Shown piece after piece: positions 12,278 through 22,500 of a DNA stretch of 64,000 nucleotides. The notes beneath the pieces were generated by a model. It worked only from the letters and a program-made list of their open reading frames with translations, had not been told where the DNA came from and searched no databases. Within the stretch, counting starts at the first letter, position 1, and the number at the start of each line of letters is the position of its first letter. This DNA comes from Loripinus fragilis (taxonomy: Eukaryota > Mollusca > Bivalvia > Lucinida > Lucinidae). The DNA lies in NCBI GenBank assembly GCA_964019695.1, contig OZ026524.1, positions 20,775,509 to 20,839,508 of the forward strand. The letters are read 5' to 3'. Both the position numbers and the translations under genes were made by a program.

Positions 12278-13193
12278 CGAGGGTCATCCAATAAAGAATG
12301 AGACTTTTTCTATAGCGCACTGAATTTACATGCTAGGCTTATGAAATCTTGTTCAAAGCTAACACATCTTTTTGGCTGTTCACATGTACCATATTTGACG
12401 TGTTACGTAGTTCCAACTGTTGTTGCTAGGCAACATAAGAAGACTAGGCAAACATCCGTGGCCGGCTCAGTATAGATGGTCACCATGGCAACAGATTAAG
12501 ATTTATAGTTTATTTTTCTACTAGTACTTATATATGCTCATGCACTCAGTCTATAACCAATAGGGTAATGTAATGTTCTGGAGTTTTGAGCTGTTACCAT
12601 GGAAACAAAGCTTAAAAAATCAAGAATTCAAGAACTATCTGGTATTTTTCGCTATCCTCGTGATTTTAAAAGTTTATATCAAATAGTCGAAGGCAATTAA
12701 AGTGAACAGGGTTCTGTTTATGTATACTTAATAACGATCAGCTGCACATAACCATACATTTTGTATGATATTCTTCTCTTATATAGTTACCATGGCAACG
12801 CAAAGTAATGTGTTTATTAAAAATCGAGTAAATTGGTTGCTAGGCAACCAAAATAAAGGATATGCATGTTTAGTTCTTCTTTTATAACATTTTATGTAAC
12901 ACTAAGATTGTTCAGCAGAATAATTGATATCAAGAGGTTAATGATATCAATGTTCGAAAATAAAAGACTTTGAAAGACAGTGGGTATTCAAAAAATAATA
13001 TAAACGTGGCCATGCGCCTTCAAGCCCTTCCACAAAACATTCCGTTACTATAGTAACTGATCAATCACAAATATATTGTTTCTATTTCTGAATTGCTAAA
13101 ATGTCATACTATTATTATGGTGAATTTTAACTAAATGCACACACAGGTTTTTATACTATGAAGAAAGTCTCAATCTTTATTGGATGACCCTCG
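12278..13193. mobile_element. Mariner-type MITE with TA duplication
   Basis: The termini are inverted repeats: CGAGGGTCATCCAATAAAGA at the left and its reverse complement at the right, with about 30 of 32 bases matching including GAGACTTT. Both ends abut TA (12276-12277 and 13194-13195). The 916 bp interior encodes no transposase. It interrupts a minus-strand coding relic, which is restored by excision. It also contains five X-box-like palindromes, annotated separately. Confidence 0.85.
12422..12848. promoter_or_regulatory. Cluster of five RFX X-box-like palindromes
   Basis: The sites are GTTGCTAGGCAAC (12422-12434), GTCACCATGGCAAC (12479-12492), GTTACCATGGAAAC (12593-12606), GTTACCATGGCAAC (12786-12799) and GTTGCTAGGCAAC (12836-12848). 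They match the RFX family consensus GTNRCC(0-3 N)RGYAAC, four closely and one with a mismatch. RFX factors control ciliary genes in animals. Binding here is inferred from sequence only. Confidence 0.55.
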
Positions 13194-13479
13194 TATTTTG
13201 ATCATAAATGGTGCATAGTTTGGCAGTGTAACGGGTGGGATGTGACCTTTGTTTCTCAAATTTAGTGGTACTGATACTTCTATTACTAAAGCTGCATTTT
13301 GCACTTGCATATTTTCATTTCTAATGACATGGTTCCACCAACATTAAGATAAACGTGACGATTTTGATGTTAAAATTTTTGGTTTCCCATCTTTTGGATG
13401 GAGATGTTCTTCGCTCTGCATCCTGTGTGGTTTGTGTTTCTCATCAGGTCCAATTTGCTTAATAATCTAACCGTGTTGC

Positions 13480-14106
13480 TGATTTTGGTGAACGCAACAG
13501 GCTGTTGACTGGTAGGTTTCTTAATGAGTGCTGTTAGTATCATACATTTTTTAAAATTGTTTTCTAAATTTTGTCACTGATACTGTTGCTTGATATCTAA
13601 ATTCCATGTCAGACTTAGGTCTCTTTATGCCAGGGTCTTTAGGAACTAAAATTGCATAGTTCTGATCATACACACTTACTTTTTCTTGTTTATAGGTTAA
13701 AATTGTTGGCACAAATGGTATTTCAGCAAAGTTTATTAAAATAACTTCTCAGTATAAAATAATTGGTTATAACAGTAATGTTTTGCAGCAAACTACATAC
13801 TTGGTGGTCTACACAATCACGTTTGGCAACTTTTCTTTTCTCTTTAAGTGCACTGTTAAGGGTCTAACCTCAGATTTCTATGAAGATTCTGACTTAAAGA
13901 CTTATAGACGAGATGGTTGGTGCCTGATGTTGCGTCTGTTGTCGGGCCCACCAGGGTTTAACTGTTGGATTTATTTTGCTTCGGTATTCAGTAGTATGTA
14001 CTGTTGAGTCCTTATCTTTGATTTATCTCCTTTGTGTTTGTTAATTTATATATACCAGGAGATGTTTCATTGATAAGTTAGGGCTCATTCTTGCAAACTA
14101 AACATA
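13480..14106 (+). pseudogene. Family A retroelement, C-terminal coding and 3' part (left piece)
   Basis: The segment aligns in order with the copy at 38600-39180: the frame-broken RT C-terminus, the TTTAAGTGCACTGTTAAGGG block and GACTTAAAGACTTATAGACG, then TCGGGCCCACCAGGGTTTA. It stops at ATA next to 14107, where a mariner element is inserted, and resumes at 15494. It carries many substitutions and stops. Confidence 0.65.
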
Positions 14107-15493
14107 CAGGTCCATTAAAAAGTTATTTCACTATGCCATGTTTCAAAAGTTTTTTCACATTTTTATTATGAATTTATGGTCTATGTTTTACAATATGTAT
14201 TATTAAATGCTCATGCCATTTTGTTTCTATAAACCATATCAACGTAAACTCAGGCAGCAGTTGCATATAAATATCAAATATATTCCAATGAAATACAACA
14301 ACATAATTTAAATACATTTCAATGAGAACACAACAACATTATACGCCTACATCATAAAGTCAGTTTTTCTTTGTATCGCCCTTTGCTTTAATAAGATATG
14401 TAATTCTCCTTGGCATTGGAATGTTTAGTTCTTCCAGGACGTTCAGTACTACACTTTACCACGCTTCACATACTGGCTCCCACATCTCTTCTTTTTTTAC
14501 ATGACATTTAGTTACCAATCTCTTCATTATATTCCAAACGTTCTCTATGATATCCATGTCTCGCCAATTCCCTAGTCATTCAGAACAGGTATTCCTTTAC
14601 ATTCTTTGAATGTTCTAGTACTTTTAGAGTTATGGCATGGCGCGATATCCCCTTCTATGGGATCACAACGCATTCACATAATATTTCAATATCATGGATA
14701 ATATCATCTGGTAGTTTGCACTATCCATGTTACCATTCACTTTCTCTGAAGAGAGATGCATCTGCTGCTAATGTCTTCACAGACTTGCACGATTACTGGC
14801 GATTTTACAGTAGCCTGAATACACTATCCTCATTCTGTTTGCACCAAACATGACAATGGCGTCAATTGTTATAACTGTAAAATGCAGACTAATGTGAATG
14901 CGCTGTGTTCTGATAGAAATGATATATCTTTATGCCTGATCTTGCGCCATTCCATAAGTCTAAAAGAACTAGAACATTCCTTAAATGTGACGAAATACAC
15001 GTTCTTAAATAGCTAGGGAATTTGCCAGAAATTAATTCCATAGAGAATGTTTGGAATATAAGGAAGAACGAGATTGGTAACAAACTGCCGTGTTTAAAAG
15101 AAAAGATGTAGAGACGAGTATGTGAAGCATGGCATAGTGTAAGACCGAACGTCCTGGAAGAACTTAACAATTCAATACCAAGAAGAAATGAAGATATTAT
15201 TAAAGCTAAGGGGGGTGCAACGAATACTAACTTTATAGGTTGTATGCATACTGATATGTTGTTATGTTTTCATTGGAATGTATTTAAGTATGATGTTGTG
15301 TTTTTATTGGAAAGTATTTAATATTCATATACAAATGTTGTCTGATTATAGGTTGATATGATAGAAATAAAATGGCATGAGAATTCAATTACTTGTATGG
15401 TAAAGGTATGGCAAAACATAGGTCATTAATGTATAAAAATGTGAAAAAACTTTTGAAATATTGCGTAGTGAAATAACTTTTTTAATGGACCAG
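14107..15493. mobile_element. Fold-back Tc1/mariner element inserted in family A
   Basis: The ends are inverted repeats, CAGGTCCATTAAAAAGTTAT at the left and the reverse complement of TAACTTTTTTAATGGACCAG at the right, flanked by TA (14105-14106 and 15494-15495). Beyond the TIRs, the left arm (14107-14682, minus sense) and right arm (14889-15493, plus sense) each encode the same transposase C-terminus: IENVWNI, then VCEAW, VLEELN and PRR..IKAK. The element is thus an inverted duplication of one end of a mariner-like transposon. The spacer 14683-14888 holds more of the minus-sense transposase (SSEKVNGNMDSANYQMI). All frames are broken. Confidence 0.8.
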
Positions 15494-15800
15494 TATATGT
15501 GCTTTGATCCACATCATAATTAAGGATAGGGGTGGTACCGTGAAACTAGTTAAAGCCCTTCAGTAATTTTCTTACTGACCGGTCCAAGGTGGTGCTTCCT
15601 TAGTAGGTATTATTTGTTATTTGACTATGTCTGTTACTTGCAGCATTTAGGTTACCTGTTGGGAAAGGGTTGACCTCTTGGCTGTCTTGTATGTGATGTT
15701 TCATGAGTTTTTTTGTCACTTTCCCATACGATTTCTTTGGTCATGTGTTGTACTTTATTGTTGTGATTCCTGATCTTTGCCTTCTTTACTTTGTGGGGTA
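15494..15800 (+). repeat. Family A retroelement, right piece after the mariner insertion
   Basis: TATGTGCTTTGATCCACATC continues exactly where 14106 stopped, relative to the uninterrupted copy at about 39190. It goes on through GACCGGTCCAAGGTGGTGCT and TGTTGGGAAAGGGTTGACC to TGATTCCTGATCTTTGCCTT. Together with 13480-14106 it is one copy split by a later insertion. Confidence 0.75.
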
Positions 15801-16490
15801 TATTTGACTAACAAAATTGTCAAATAAATATGATTTATGTTTAAAATATCATTCAAATATCTGGATGTAGTGTTAAGAACGTCAACATGTATAATCCGAG
15901 AGAGAAATCATAGTCCCTTTCATAACAAAACCTGAATTAATCCATAGCTAGGGGTGCACATAGTGCCGTTTGGAATCCCTACAACTTGTCTAAGCAGCTT
16001 AATTCCAAATTTTATAAAAAATGTCAAACAAAAAAATCAGTACATCACCCGCATTTTGTTCAAAATATAATATGCATTATATTCTTTTTGCTGTTCTGAA
16101 GTGAAAAATGCACTTCTGCCGTTACATGCGAGGTATGGAAGCCTTCTTTTTGAAAGGTTCTATTAATTAGATTAATAACTTTATCTTTAAGGGAACCATG
16201 AAGCATTTAATGAAAATACGGGGATACTTTTTAAGGCCACAACACAGGTTGGTAAGAAGGATTTAAATGTACCAGATTGACCCTTACCTTAGTAATCCTT
16301 AATAAATATCTGCGTAGATTGGCCAGCTGGGGCATGCAGCCATTGATCCGAATTATTCTAGTTTTTCTTACCACTATATAAGGTAAGGTAGGGTAGGTGG
16401 ACTTTGATAACGAATCACATACAACTTCTCATCATATATTATGATTTTCTATGTGGGTTGGATAGGTGAACTGTGATTTTGTTTATATAC
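15801..16490. other. Unassigned sequence
   Basis: No TIR, coding signal or known repeat family was recognised. The segment lies directly downstream (minus strand sense) of the donor of the candidate exon at 16495-16534. Confidence 0.35.
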
Positions 16491-16494
16491 TTAC

Positions 16495-16534
16495 CAATAC
16501 ATTTACTTGCTCCATTGATTTTAATGTCAGGGAA
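16495..16534 (-). CDS. Candidate exon of host gene Y (third of three)
   Basis: On the minus strand a 40-base exon is bounded by a TTTTTCATATGAAG acceptor and a strong donor, TTG|GTAAGTATA. In phase 0 it reads FPDIKINGASKCI plus one base. The peptide resembles the exon at 37937-37988 (..VKFDGGKTCI), and both end ATTG|GTAAGTAT, so they look like duplicated exons. The preceding exon at 17361-17461 ends in phase 0, as required. No protein family was recognised, and the following exon was not found in the window. Confidence 0.45.
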
Positions 16535-17360
16535 CTTCATATGAAAAAGATAAATAAGTACAATTCATTTTAGTTTTATATATTTGCAGAAACAACGGTA
16601 AGCGTGTCTTTCTATGTTTTGCTATCATCTTGCTTTGGAAATGAGAGCGAACTTTGTTATCATTTTCGTTTGACTGTCTGTTGTCTGTTTCTCTTCCTCG
16701 TGGTGCCCTTGGTATCTATGGTCTGTGATTGTGGCATTTTTATCATTCGTACTTTTATTGGAATCCTCATTCATAATCGTCATATAAGGCACTCCTCTAT
16801 TTAGCAAGTACCTTTCTTAAGTAAGCAATTTTGTATTATCTCTATACCGCTTGCTTAAGACAGGGTTGACTGTATTAACAACAGCCAACAACAAAAACAG
16901 CTCTACAACTAGGGAGTCAAGTATATAATACTGGCTAAATATTATTCCCTGATTCTGATGTTGTTAAAACACATCAATTGTTAAGTCTCATTGAGACATT
17001 CTAACTTATTCATTGTCTCATCATAGAGGAAGAATCAAATCAAATTGATAACAACAATATGACTCATAAACGGCTCATACCAAAGTTTAACCGCCAGCTA
17101 GGTCTAGCTAAAGTCAATGATCATCCACCGCCCCATCCGGGAAAAATATAGGCCAAATATGACGTTGACACTGAGATAAGCATAGTGCTTTTGAACATAC
17201 AGAACGAGTGCATTATTTTCTTGTACTGTTTGTTATAATGTTGCAGTATCAAGACATCGAGTGTTGTCACAGTAGGAAGAATGCGGAACCAGTTGGTACC
17301 ATTTAGATTATCAAGTATGTGCATGTTTAATAAAATTAATACATCTTAAATTTATTATAC
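16535..17360. other. Putative intron of gene Y, no recognised element
   Basis: The segment is AT-rich and contains CTTAAGTAAGC at about 16816 facing GCTTGCTTAAG at about 16849, a weak hairpin. Nothing else was supported. Confidence 0.3.
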
Positions 17361-17461
17361 CTTCTTGCCCTCTAGAATTGTATCAAGCGCAAAACCACCA
17401 GGACCACAAGTCCTTGAATCTGATTCCGATGACTTGTAGCTTCCAGAGGATTGTGAGCCAT
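17361..17461 (-). CDS. Candidate exon of host gene Y (second of three)
   Basis: The 101-base minus-strand segment has an acceptor TTTATAATTTCAG and a donor AAG|GTATAA. Only one of the three frames is open through it: two bases, then GSQSSGSYKSSESDS and RTCGPGGFALDTILEGKK. It needs one base from the previous exon, which the exon at 37937-37988 supplies, giving a GAT codon at the junction, and it ends in phase 0, matching the exon at 16495-16534. The intron to the previous exon would be about 20.5 kb and is full of retrotransposons. The function is unknown. Confidence 0.5.
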
Positions 17462-17629
17462 CTGAAATTATAAACACAATACATGTGTAAATACACATTG
17501 CATTTGTAAAAATGAAACATTAAAGTTACACTTCTCCTTGACAGCAATGTATTTATTACTAAATAATCAACATTACATTGCAAATGCTTTATCTGGGCCT
17601 CAACAAGAGAAAACCTGTCTCGGTCTTTT

Positions 17630-18200
17630 TTGCTTGTAATGAGAAACGCACATTTTTCACTCCTGAACAATATATTGTTTAAGATTGGTTCGAAATTATA
17701 TAAGCAACCGGTAGTTATTCTTATGGATACTAATTGTTCTCCTCTTGTTGCAGATTTGGGTTTTTTTTGTTATGAGAGAGACTTCATGCTTTACCTTTCT
17801 GACATTAATCAAGCAAATGTTGTTGAAGCATTGTTTTCTACCTCAAGATATCTAGATGACTTGCTTATTACTGATACTCCTTATTTTGAACAAATTGTAA
17901 GTCAGAGAATTCCAACTAAACTTCAGTTGAATGAGGTGAATTCCTCAGATACTAAAGCCCACTTTTTGGAATTAGACTTGTCAATTACCAATGGCATAGT
18001 TTCAACCAATATTTCTGATAAGTGGTATGACTTTAATTTTGAAATAGTTAATTTACCATTTCTGACGGTGATGTTCCTCGCTCCCCTTCCTATGGTGCAT
18101 ACATTTAGCAATTTATTAGTTTTGCAAGAGTACGTTCTCATGTTGATGACTTCAACAACAGAAACATATTGCTTGACTTCTTAATTACTAAAACAAGGTT
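17630..18200 (+). pseudogene. Reverse transcriptase fragment of a family A-like retroelement
   Basis: The open frame contains an RT motif B-like string (MDTNCSPLVADL..FFCYERDFM), then SRYLDDLL (the YxDD catalytic motif, YLDD), then TPYFEQIV, LQLNEVNSSDT and FNFEIVNLPFL. After a frameshift near 18110 the next family motif, RSHVDDFNNRN, follows in another frame. That same motif (SSHVADFNTRN) opens the family A copy at 38546, which links this RT to family A. The 5' half of the RT is missing. I could not settle the clade. Confidence 0.65.
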
Positions 18201-18489
18201 ATCTATACCATAAACTCCATAAAGCATTTTCTAAATATTATTACATACAGTCAGACTAAATTGTTAAATACAATATTTGCTTGCTGACTTTTCTACAACA
18301 AGGCATATTAGAACCTGTATTTTATGCGATTTGGTTTATACATTTAAGCGTATTGTTGGATTGTCTAATTTTTGTGAACAATTAATAAGATTATTAAACT
18401 ATATACAAGAGTGGATACAACATGGATAGCATGCGACAGTCTGCATGCTTATTGTGATCCCAATCATGGTTGATAGCTATGGTTTTCTT

Positions 18490-19000
18490 TTTTAATTGCA
18501 CGAAGTTGGGTCAGACCTTAGACTAAATAACAGCCCTGACGTAAAGCTTTAATCCGTTGGTTGGTGACTGATGCTTGTTGTGTGTAAATTTAATTTGATA
18601 GTTTCTCTGTGATTATACATTGCGAAAGTTAGCAAATCTCCAGGTTAGCTAAACACTTTTGTGTTTTCACAACAACAGAATCTAGGGGGACAATTTGCAC
18701 CAGTAAAATGTATTTAAGGCTCCCGGTGGCTAATGCTGCTGTCTGTTCTAAGGCGATGATTCTATTGTTGTTGACTTTCTGTTTAATGTACTTTCCAAAG
18801 TTTGTAGGAGTTTTGTATTTGTCTTTGTTTGGTTATGCTTACTAGTTGTGCAATCATCTTGAAGAGGAAAAGAAAGCTGGTTGCTTTGCTATTATTGCCT
18901 TGCAAATGTATTATTATTGTAAATGTTCTGTGGCTCTACCTCACGGTGTCATGGATTGGTCTGCAGTTTGTGATAGTGGTATTTCCTTATCATACTCACT
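18490..19000 (+). repeat. Family B retroelement 3' region
   Basis: TTTAATTGCACGAAGTTGGG, GACGTAAAGCTTTAATCCGT, CACCAGTAAAATGTATTTAAGG and TTCTAAGGCGATGATTCTAT parallel 10855-11530 in order and spacing. It lies directly downstream of the RT fragment at 17630-18200, supporting the view that the two form one decayed element. Confidence 0.6.
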
Positions 19001-19040
19001 TACTTTTTGCTAACATCCGCGCAGTCTGATCAACACCTTT

Positions 19041-19319
19041 TGTTGCCGTGATGTTCTCGATAATGGATATGGCAAACAAAATTATAAGAAAGCTCTGATG
19101 ATAAGTTTCACATATTCTTCATAAGTAAAGCCCCTGCACAGTAAAAACACTAATTCCATCCGAAATGACAGAAATATGGCGACTCTACTTGAAACTCCTT
19201 AGTTACTAACGTCAAAAACGTTAACTGCGTAATGTTAAGCTCTGTTAAGTACATTAACTAATACAAGAGATGAACCTTACATCAAAGTCAGTTCGTACAG
19301 GAGAAGAACCTCACATCCA
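19041..19319 (-). repeat. 3' LTR of the BEL/Pao element
   Basis: The sequence begins TGTTGC and ends ATCCA on the plus strand (TG..CA boundaries). It matches the right LTR nearly throughout, for example TTCTTCATAAGTAAAGCCCC against TTCTTCATTAATAAAGTCCC, and GAAATATGGCGACTCTACTT in both. It is 37 bases shorter than its partner, mainly through loss near the CAAAA.CGTTAAC region (about 19210). Confidence 0.9.
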
Positions 19320-19332
19320 TTCTTCCCCTCCC
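19320..19332 (-). other. Polypurine tract
   Basis: On the minus strand GGGAGGGGAAGAA directly precedes the 3' LTR. This is the expected position and composition for the plus-strand primer of reverse transcription. Confidence 0.8.
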
Positions 19333-19554
19333 GAAATGTTATACATTTTGATTAAACGTGTTCCCCACAAACTAAAGTTAACACTCCTCAATGAAAATCA
19401 ATAGAACACTTTAAACATGAATCAAATTTGAAGTATGCTGATGATAAGAAGGCAATGGCATTTTATTAATAAACTAAGGTTTCTCTCTTGTATGAATTTA
19501 CGATTAAATTGCTTATCTTTTTCATCATGAAGTTTATATTAGCTTCATTTTTTA

Positions 19555-22500
19555 TCAAGTCCCTATTTTAGGCTTGCATCTCTCCTTCTAAAGGACACAA
19601 CTTCGATATTGGTCTTATCAATGTACCTTGCCCAAACTGGACTTTAACGTCTCAAACTCGCCCGTCGTCTCCCGGATAGACTTCTACTACTCTCCCAAGA
19701 GGCCAGCGTCCCCGTGGTGTATCTGGCTACATTAGAGGACCATCTCGCCTATCTGTATGTTGCGTCTTTCCCTGTGCGAATTCTTTTGCGTGCTGAGTCT
19801 CGGCAGCAATTCCCGTAGCCATCTCTGCCAGAAATGGCGAACCAGTTCTTGAATACGTCTCCATCGTTTCCGCGGACTGAACTGCGTTTCGTCTACGGAT
19901 GTAGGTGCGAAAAGACTTCTTATCTGTCCGTGTAGGAATCGATCTTGTGACTCTCTGCCTGCGCAAGTAGTGCCTGTAGTTCTCTGTCAGCGTCAATGAA
20001 GTTGGTCCCATTGTCAGAATATACCTTATCAGGCAGACCTCTTCCCCTTGCCATTCTGTAGAAAGCGTTGATAAATGAGTTCGTGGAAAGACCGTAAGCT
20101 ATTTCTAAATGCACAGCTCTGGTGGCCAGACACGTAAACAAACATAGATATCCTTTTTTCACGTCGTCTTCCTCTCCCCTGTATGGTAATAAATGGGCCT
20201 CCAAAATCCACCGATGTCCTGGTGAAGGCCCTCATCGACGTTTGGACTCTCGCCAAAGGCAATGGAGCCAAAATTTGCTGACAATAGCTTTCCTGCGGCG
20301 ACACTTGGCACATTCCCACTCCATTTCGTGTATAGCTTCTCGTGCTGAGATAATCCAATAGCGAGCTGATAGTGTCGCTAGTGTCTCGTTAGTCCTGAAC
20401 GCGTGATTTCCTTTTTCATGTGCATCTTTGATGATCAGTATTGTGACCCAACTTTTACGTGGCAATATCACAGGGTGTCGAACGTCATAGGAAACGATTT
20501 TAGCGTTGGTAAGCCGTCTATCCGAACACATCAGTCCATCATCGTCGAGTTGTGGCCATAGAGCAAGGAGTTGTGGTCTGCTAAGCAACGCATTCCATTC
20601 ATCTTGGAATTCACACCTCTGTGCCTGTTTAACCAGCTGAATTTCGGATTTCTTAAGTTCATCAGCCGTCAACTCACCAGTCGTCCGTAATACCACATTC
20701 TTCTTGCAATTTACAATAAACCGATTGAGCCAAGCTATTGTTCGTTGTAACTTCAACCAACTGGAATAGTGAGTTGGATCTAATTGATAATCCGGTCAGT
20801 ATTTCAATGCAACAAATGTACGGCGCATGCTGTAATAGATCTCAGGTGCTGTGTGAGTTGATTTCATTCCTTGTGATGCGGAAGTATTGATTTCAGCATC
20901 ACCCACGGGAGTGTCAAAGGCTTTATTTTTGTGCCATGCATCTTCTGACTCTTGCAGGAATAAAGGTCCTCTCCCCCACGAATCACAATCTGAAAGTTTG
21001 GCCGCATGCATCCCTCTACTTAGTATGTCCGCCGGATTTACCTTTGTAGGGACTTGCCGCCATTGCGTTGGCTGTGTACTTGTTTGAATTTCTCCAACTC
21101 TGTTGGCAACGAAAAGCTTGAAATTGCGGCTTCGACGTCTAACCCACCAAAGAACGTTGACGCTGTCACACCAGAAAGTAACTTTTTCCATTTTTACACC
21201 AAGTAGGTTCGAAATTCTTGTGGTAAGTCGCACGCCCACTATCAAACCCATCAGTTCAATGCTGGGAATGCTTGTTCTACAAACGTATGCAACGGCATTG
21301 TATCAGCAACCGTTTCTTCATTCTATAGACATCTTGGAACCTGGATCTGTTGTAATTGATATAGTTCAGCGAACCACCCACGTGCAGAAATGGATAGCGG
21401 TTCGGTAAGCGCGTCATACCCAATCTAAGCCAGCGGTCCACATATCTTGGAGGAGCATTTTTGCATGAATTGTGTAAGGAGCCAAAAACTATTTGGTCGA
21501 AGAAGGTCGCTATTTTCTTCAAAAATATCTTTTTTGCGTACGGTGTGTCCTCTTCTGGAAAGTTATCTTTGAACATGGATATGTCTGTATCTGCACGCCA
21601 CCACACGCCAAGAGTCTTTGCATACGGTAGCTGACTGGGGTCTAAATCGACTTCGGCCTTCCTATCTTCGAGAGGTACATTCCCCCAATACTTCAGATGA
21701 GTTTAAAAGCCATTTCCTGGCATGCATCCCAGCCTTCGACAAAAAAGCAGACAGTTTGTGATAAAGCTGTGTTCCCTGTATTTCAGACTGCACTGAGTCC
21801 ATGAAATCGTTCATATAGGTTGATTTGTCAATTGTTTCTGCAGCCAATTGGAAGTCGGGTTTGTATTTCTAGGCGTGGTGTTGTAAAACGAATTGAGCTA
21901 AAAATGGTGATGAATTCATTCCGAATACAACTCTGTCAAACTCGTAAACATCTGGCCTACGATCCTGTTCTATTTCCCTCCATAGGAACCTGTGATATGG
22001 CTGGTCTTTAGGTGAAATACCGATTCTAAGTAAGTAAGGTTGCAAAGATCAGGAATCGATACAATCAAGTACCACACCTGACCCAGTTACATTTCTGCTA
22101 TGTCGCACACAATAGCCACTGGTAAACGTCTAAATCTTTAACAGTTCGTCCAACAGTTCTCACTGCAGTTTTGGCCCCTGGTTTATTGCATCATTGAGTG
22201 ATGTCCCTTGACACTTTGCTGAGGCATCAAACACAATCCTGATCTTCGTTATGTCTTTGTCAGGCCTAAGAACTGGGAAAAGCGGCAAGTACCATTTAAT
22301 TTTATGACTTTCGTTTTCTGGCACTATTTTCACGTAACCTTTAGTGACGTATTGCTTTATTATGTTACTGTATGCCTGTCTGATATTTGGTGACTTGTGC
22401 AGTCTCTTTTCTGTATTGGCGAGCCGTTTTAAGGTCATACTATAATTAGCCGGTACATTGTAACATAGGTTTGTCCTCTTTCCATGGAGTACTAACTCAA

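Larger units (their letters stand above)
11575..13466 (-). pseudogene. Unassigned minus-strand coding relic split by a MITE
   Basis: On the minus strand an open frame runs from 13466 with one TAA (13344-13346), reaches the MITE at 13193, and continues in the same frame from 12275 to about 11870 if the MITE and one TA are removed. Pieces include QIGPDEKHKPHRM, WWNHVIRNENMQV, GHIPPVTLPNYAPF and then a Ser/Thr/Lys/Pro/Arg-rich stretch. After a frame change a further segment (LIMSLRSPGNKHG..VYKLAF) ends at 11575. The composition looks coding rather than random, but I recognise no domain. It may be the N-terminal ORF of a retroelement or a processed host gene. The plus-strand frame over 11872-12177 is Leu/Val/Gly-rich and looks like its shadow. 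Confidence 0.45.
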
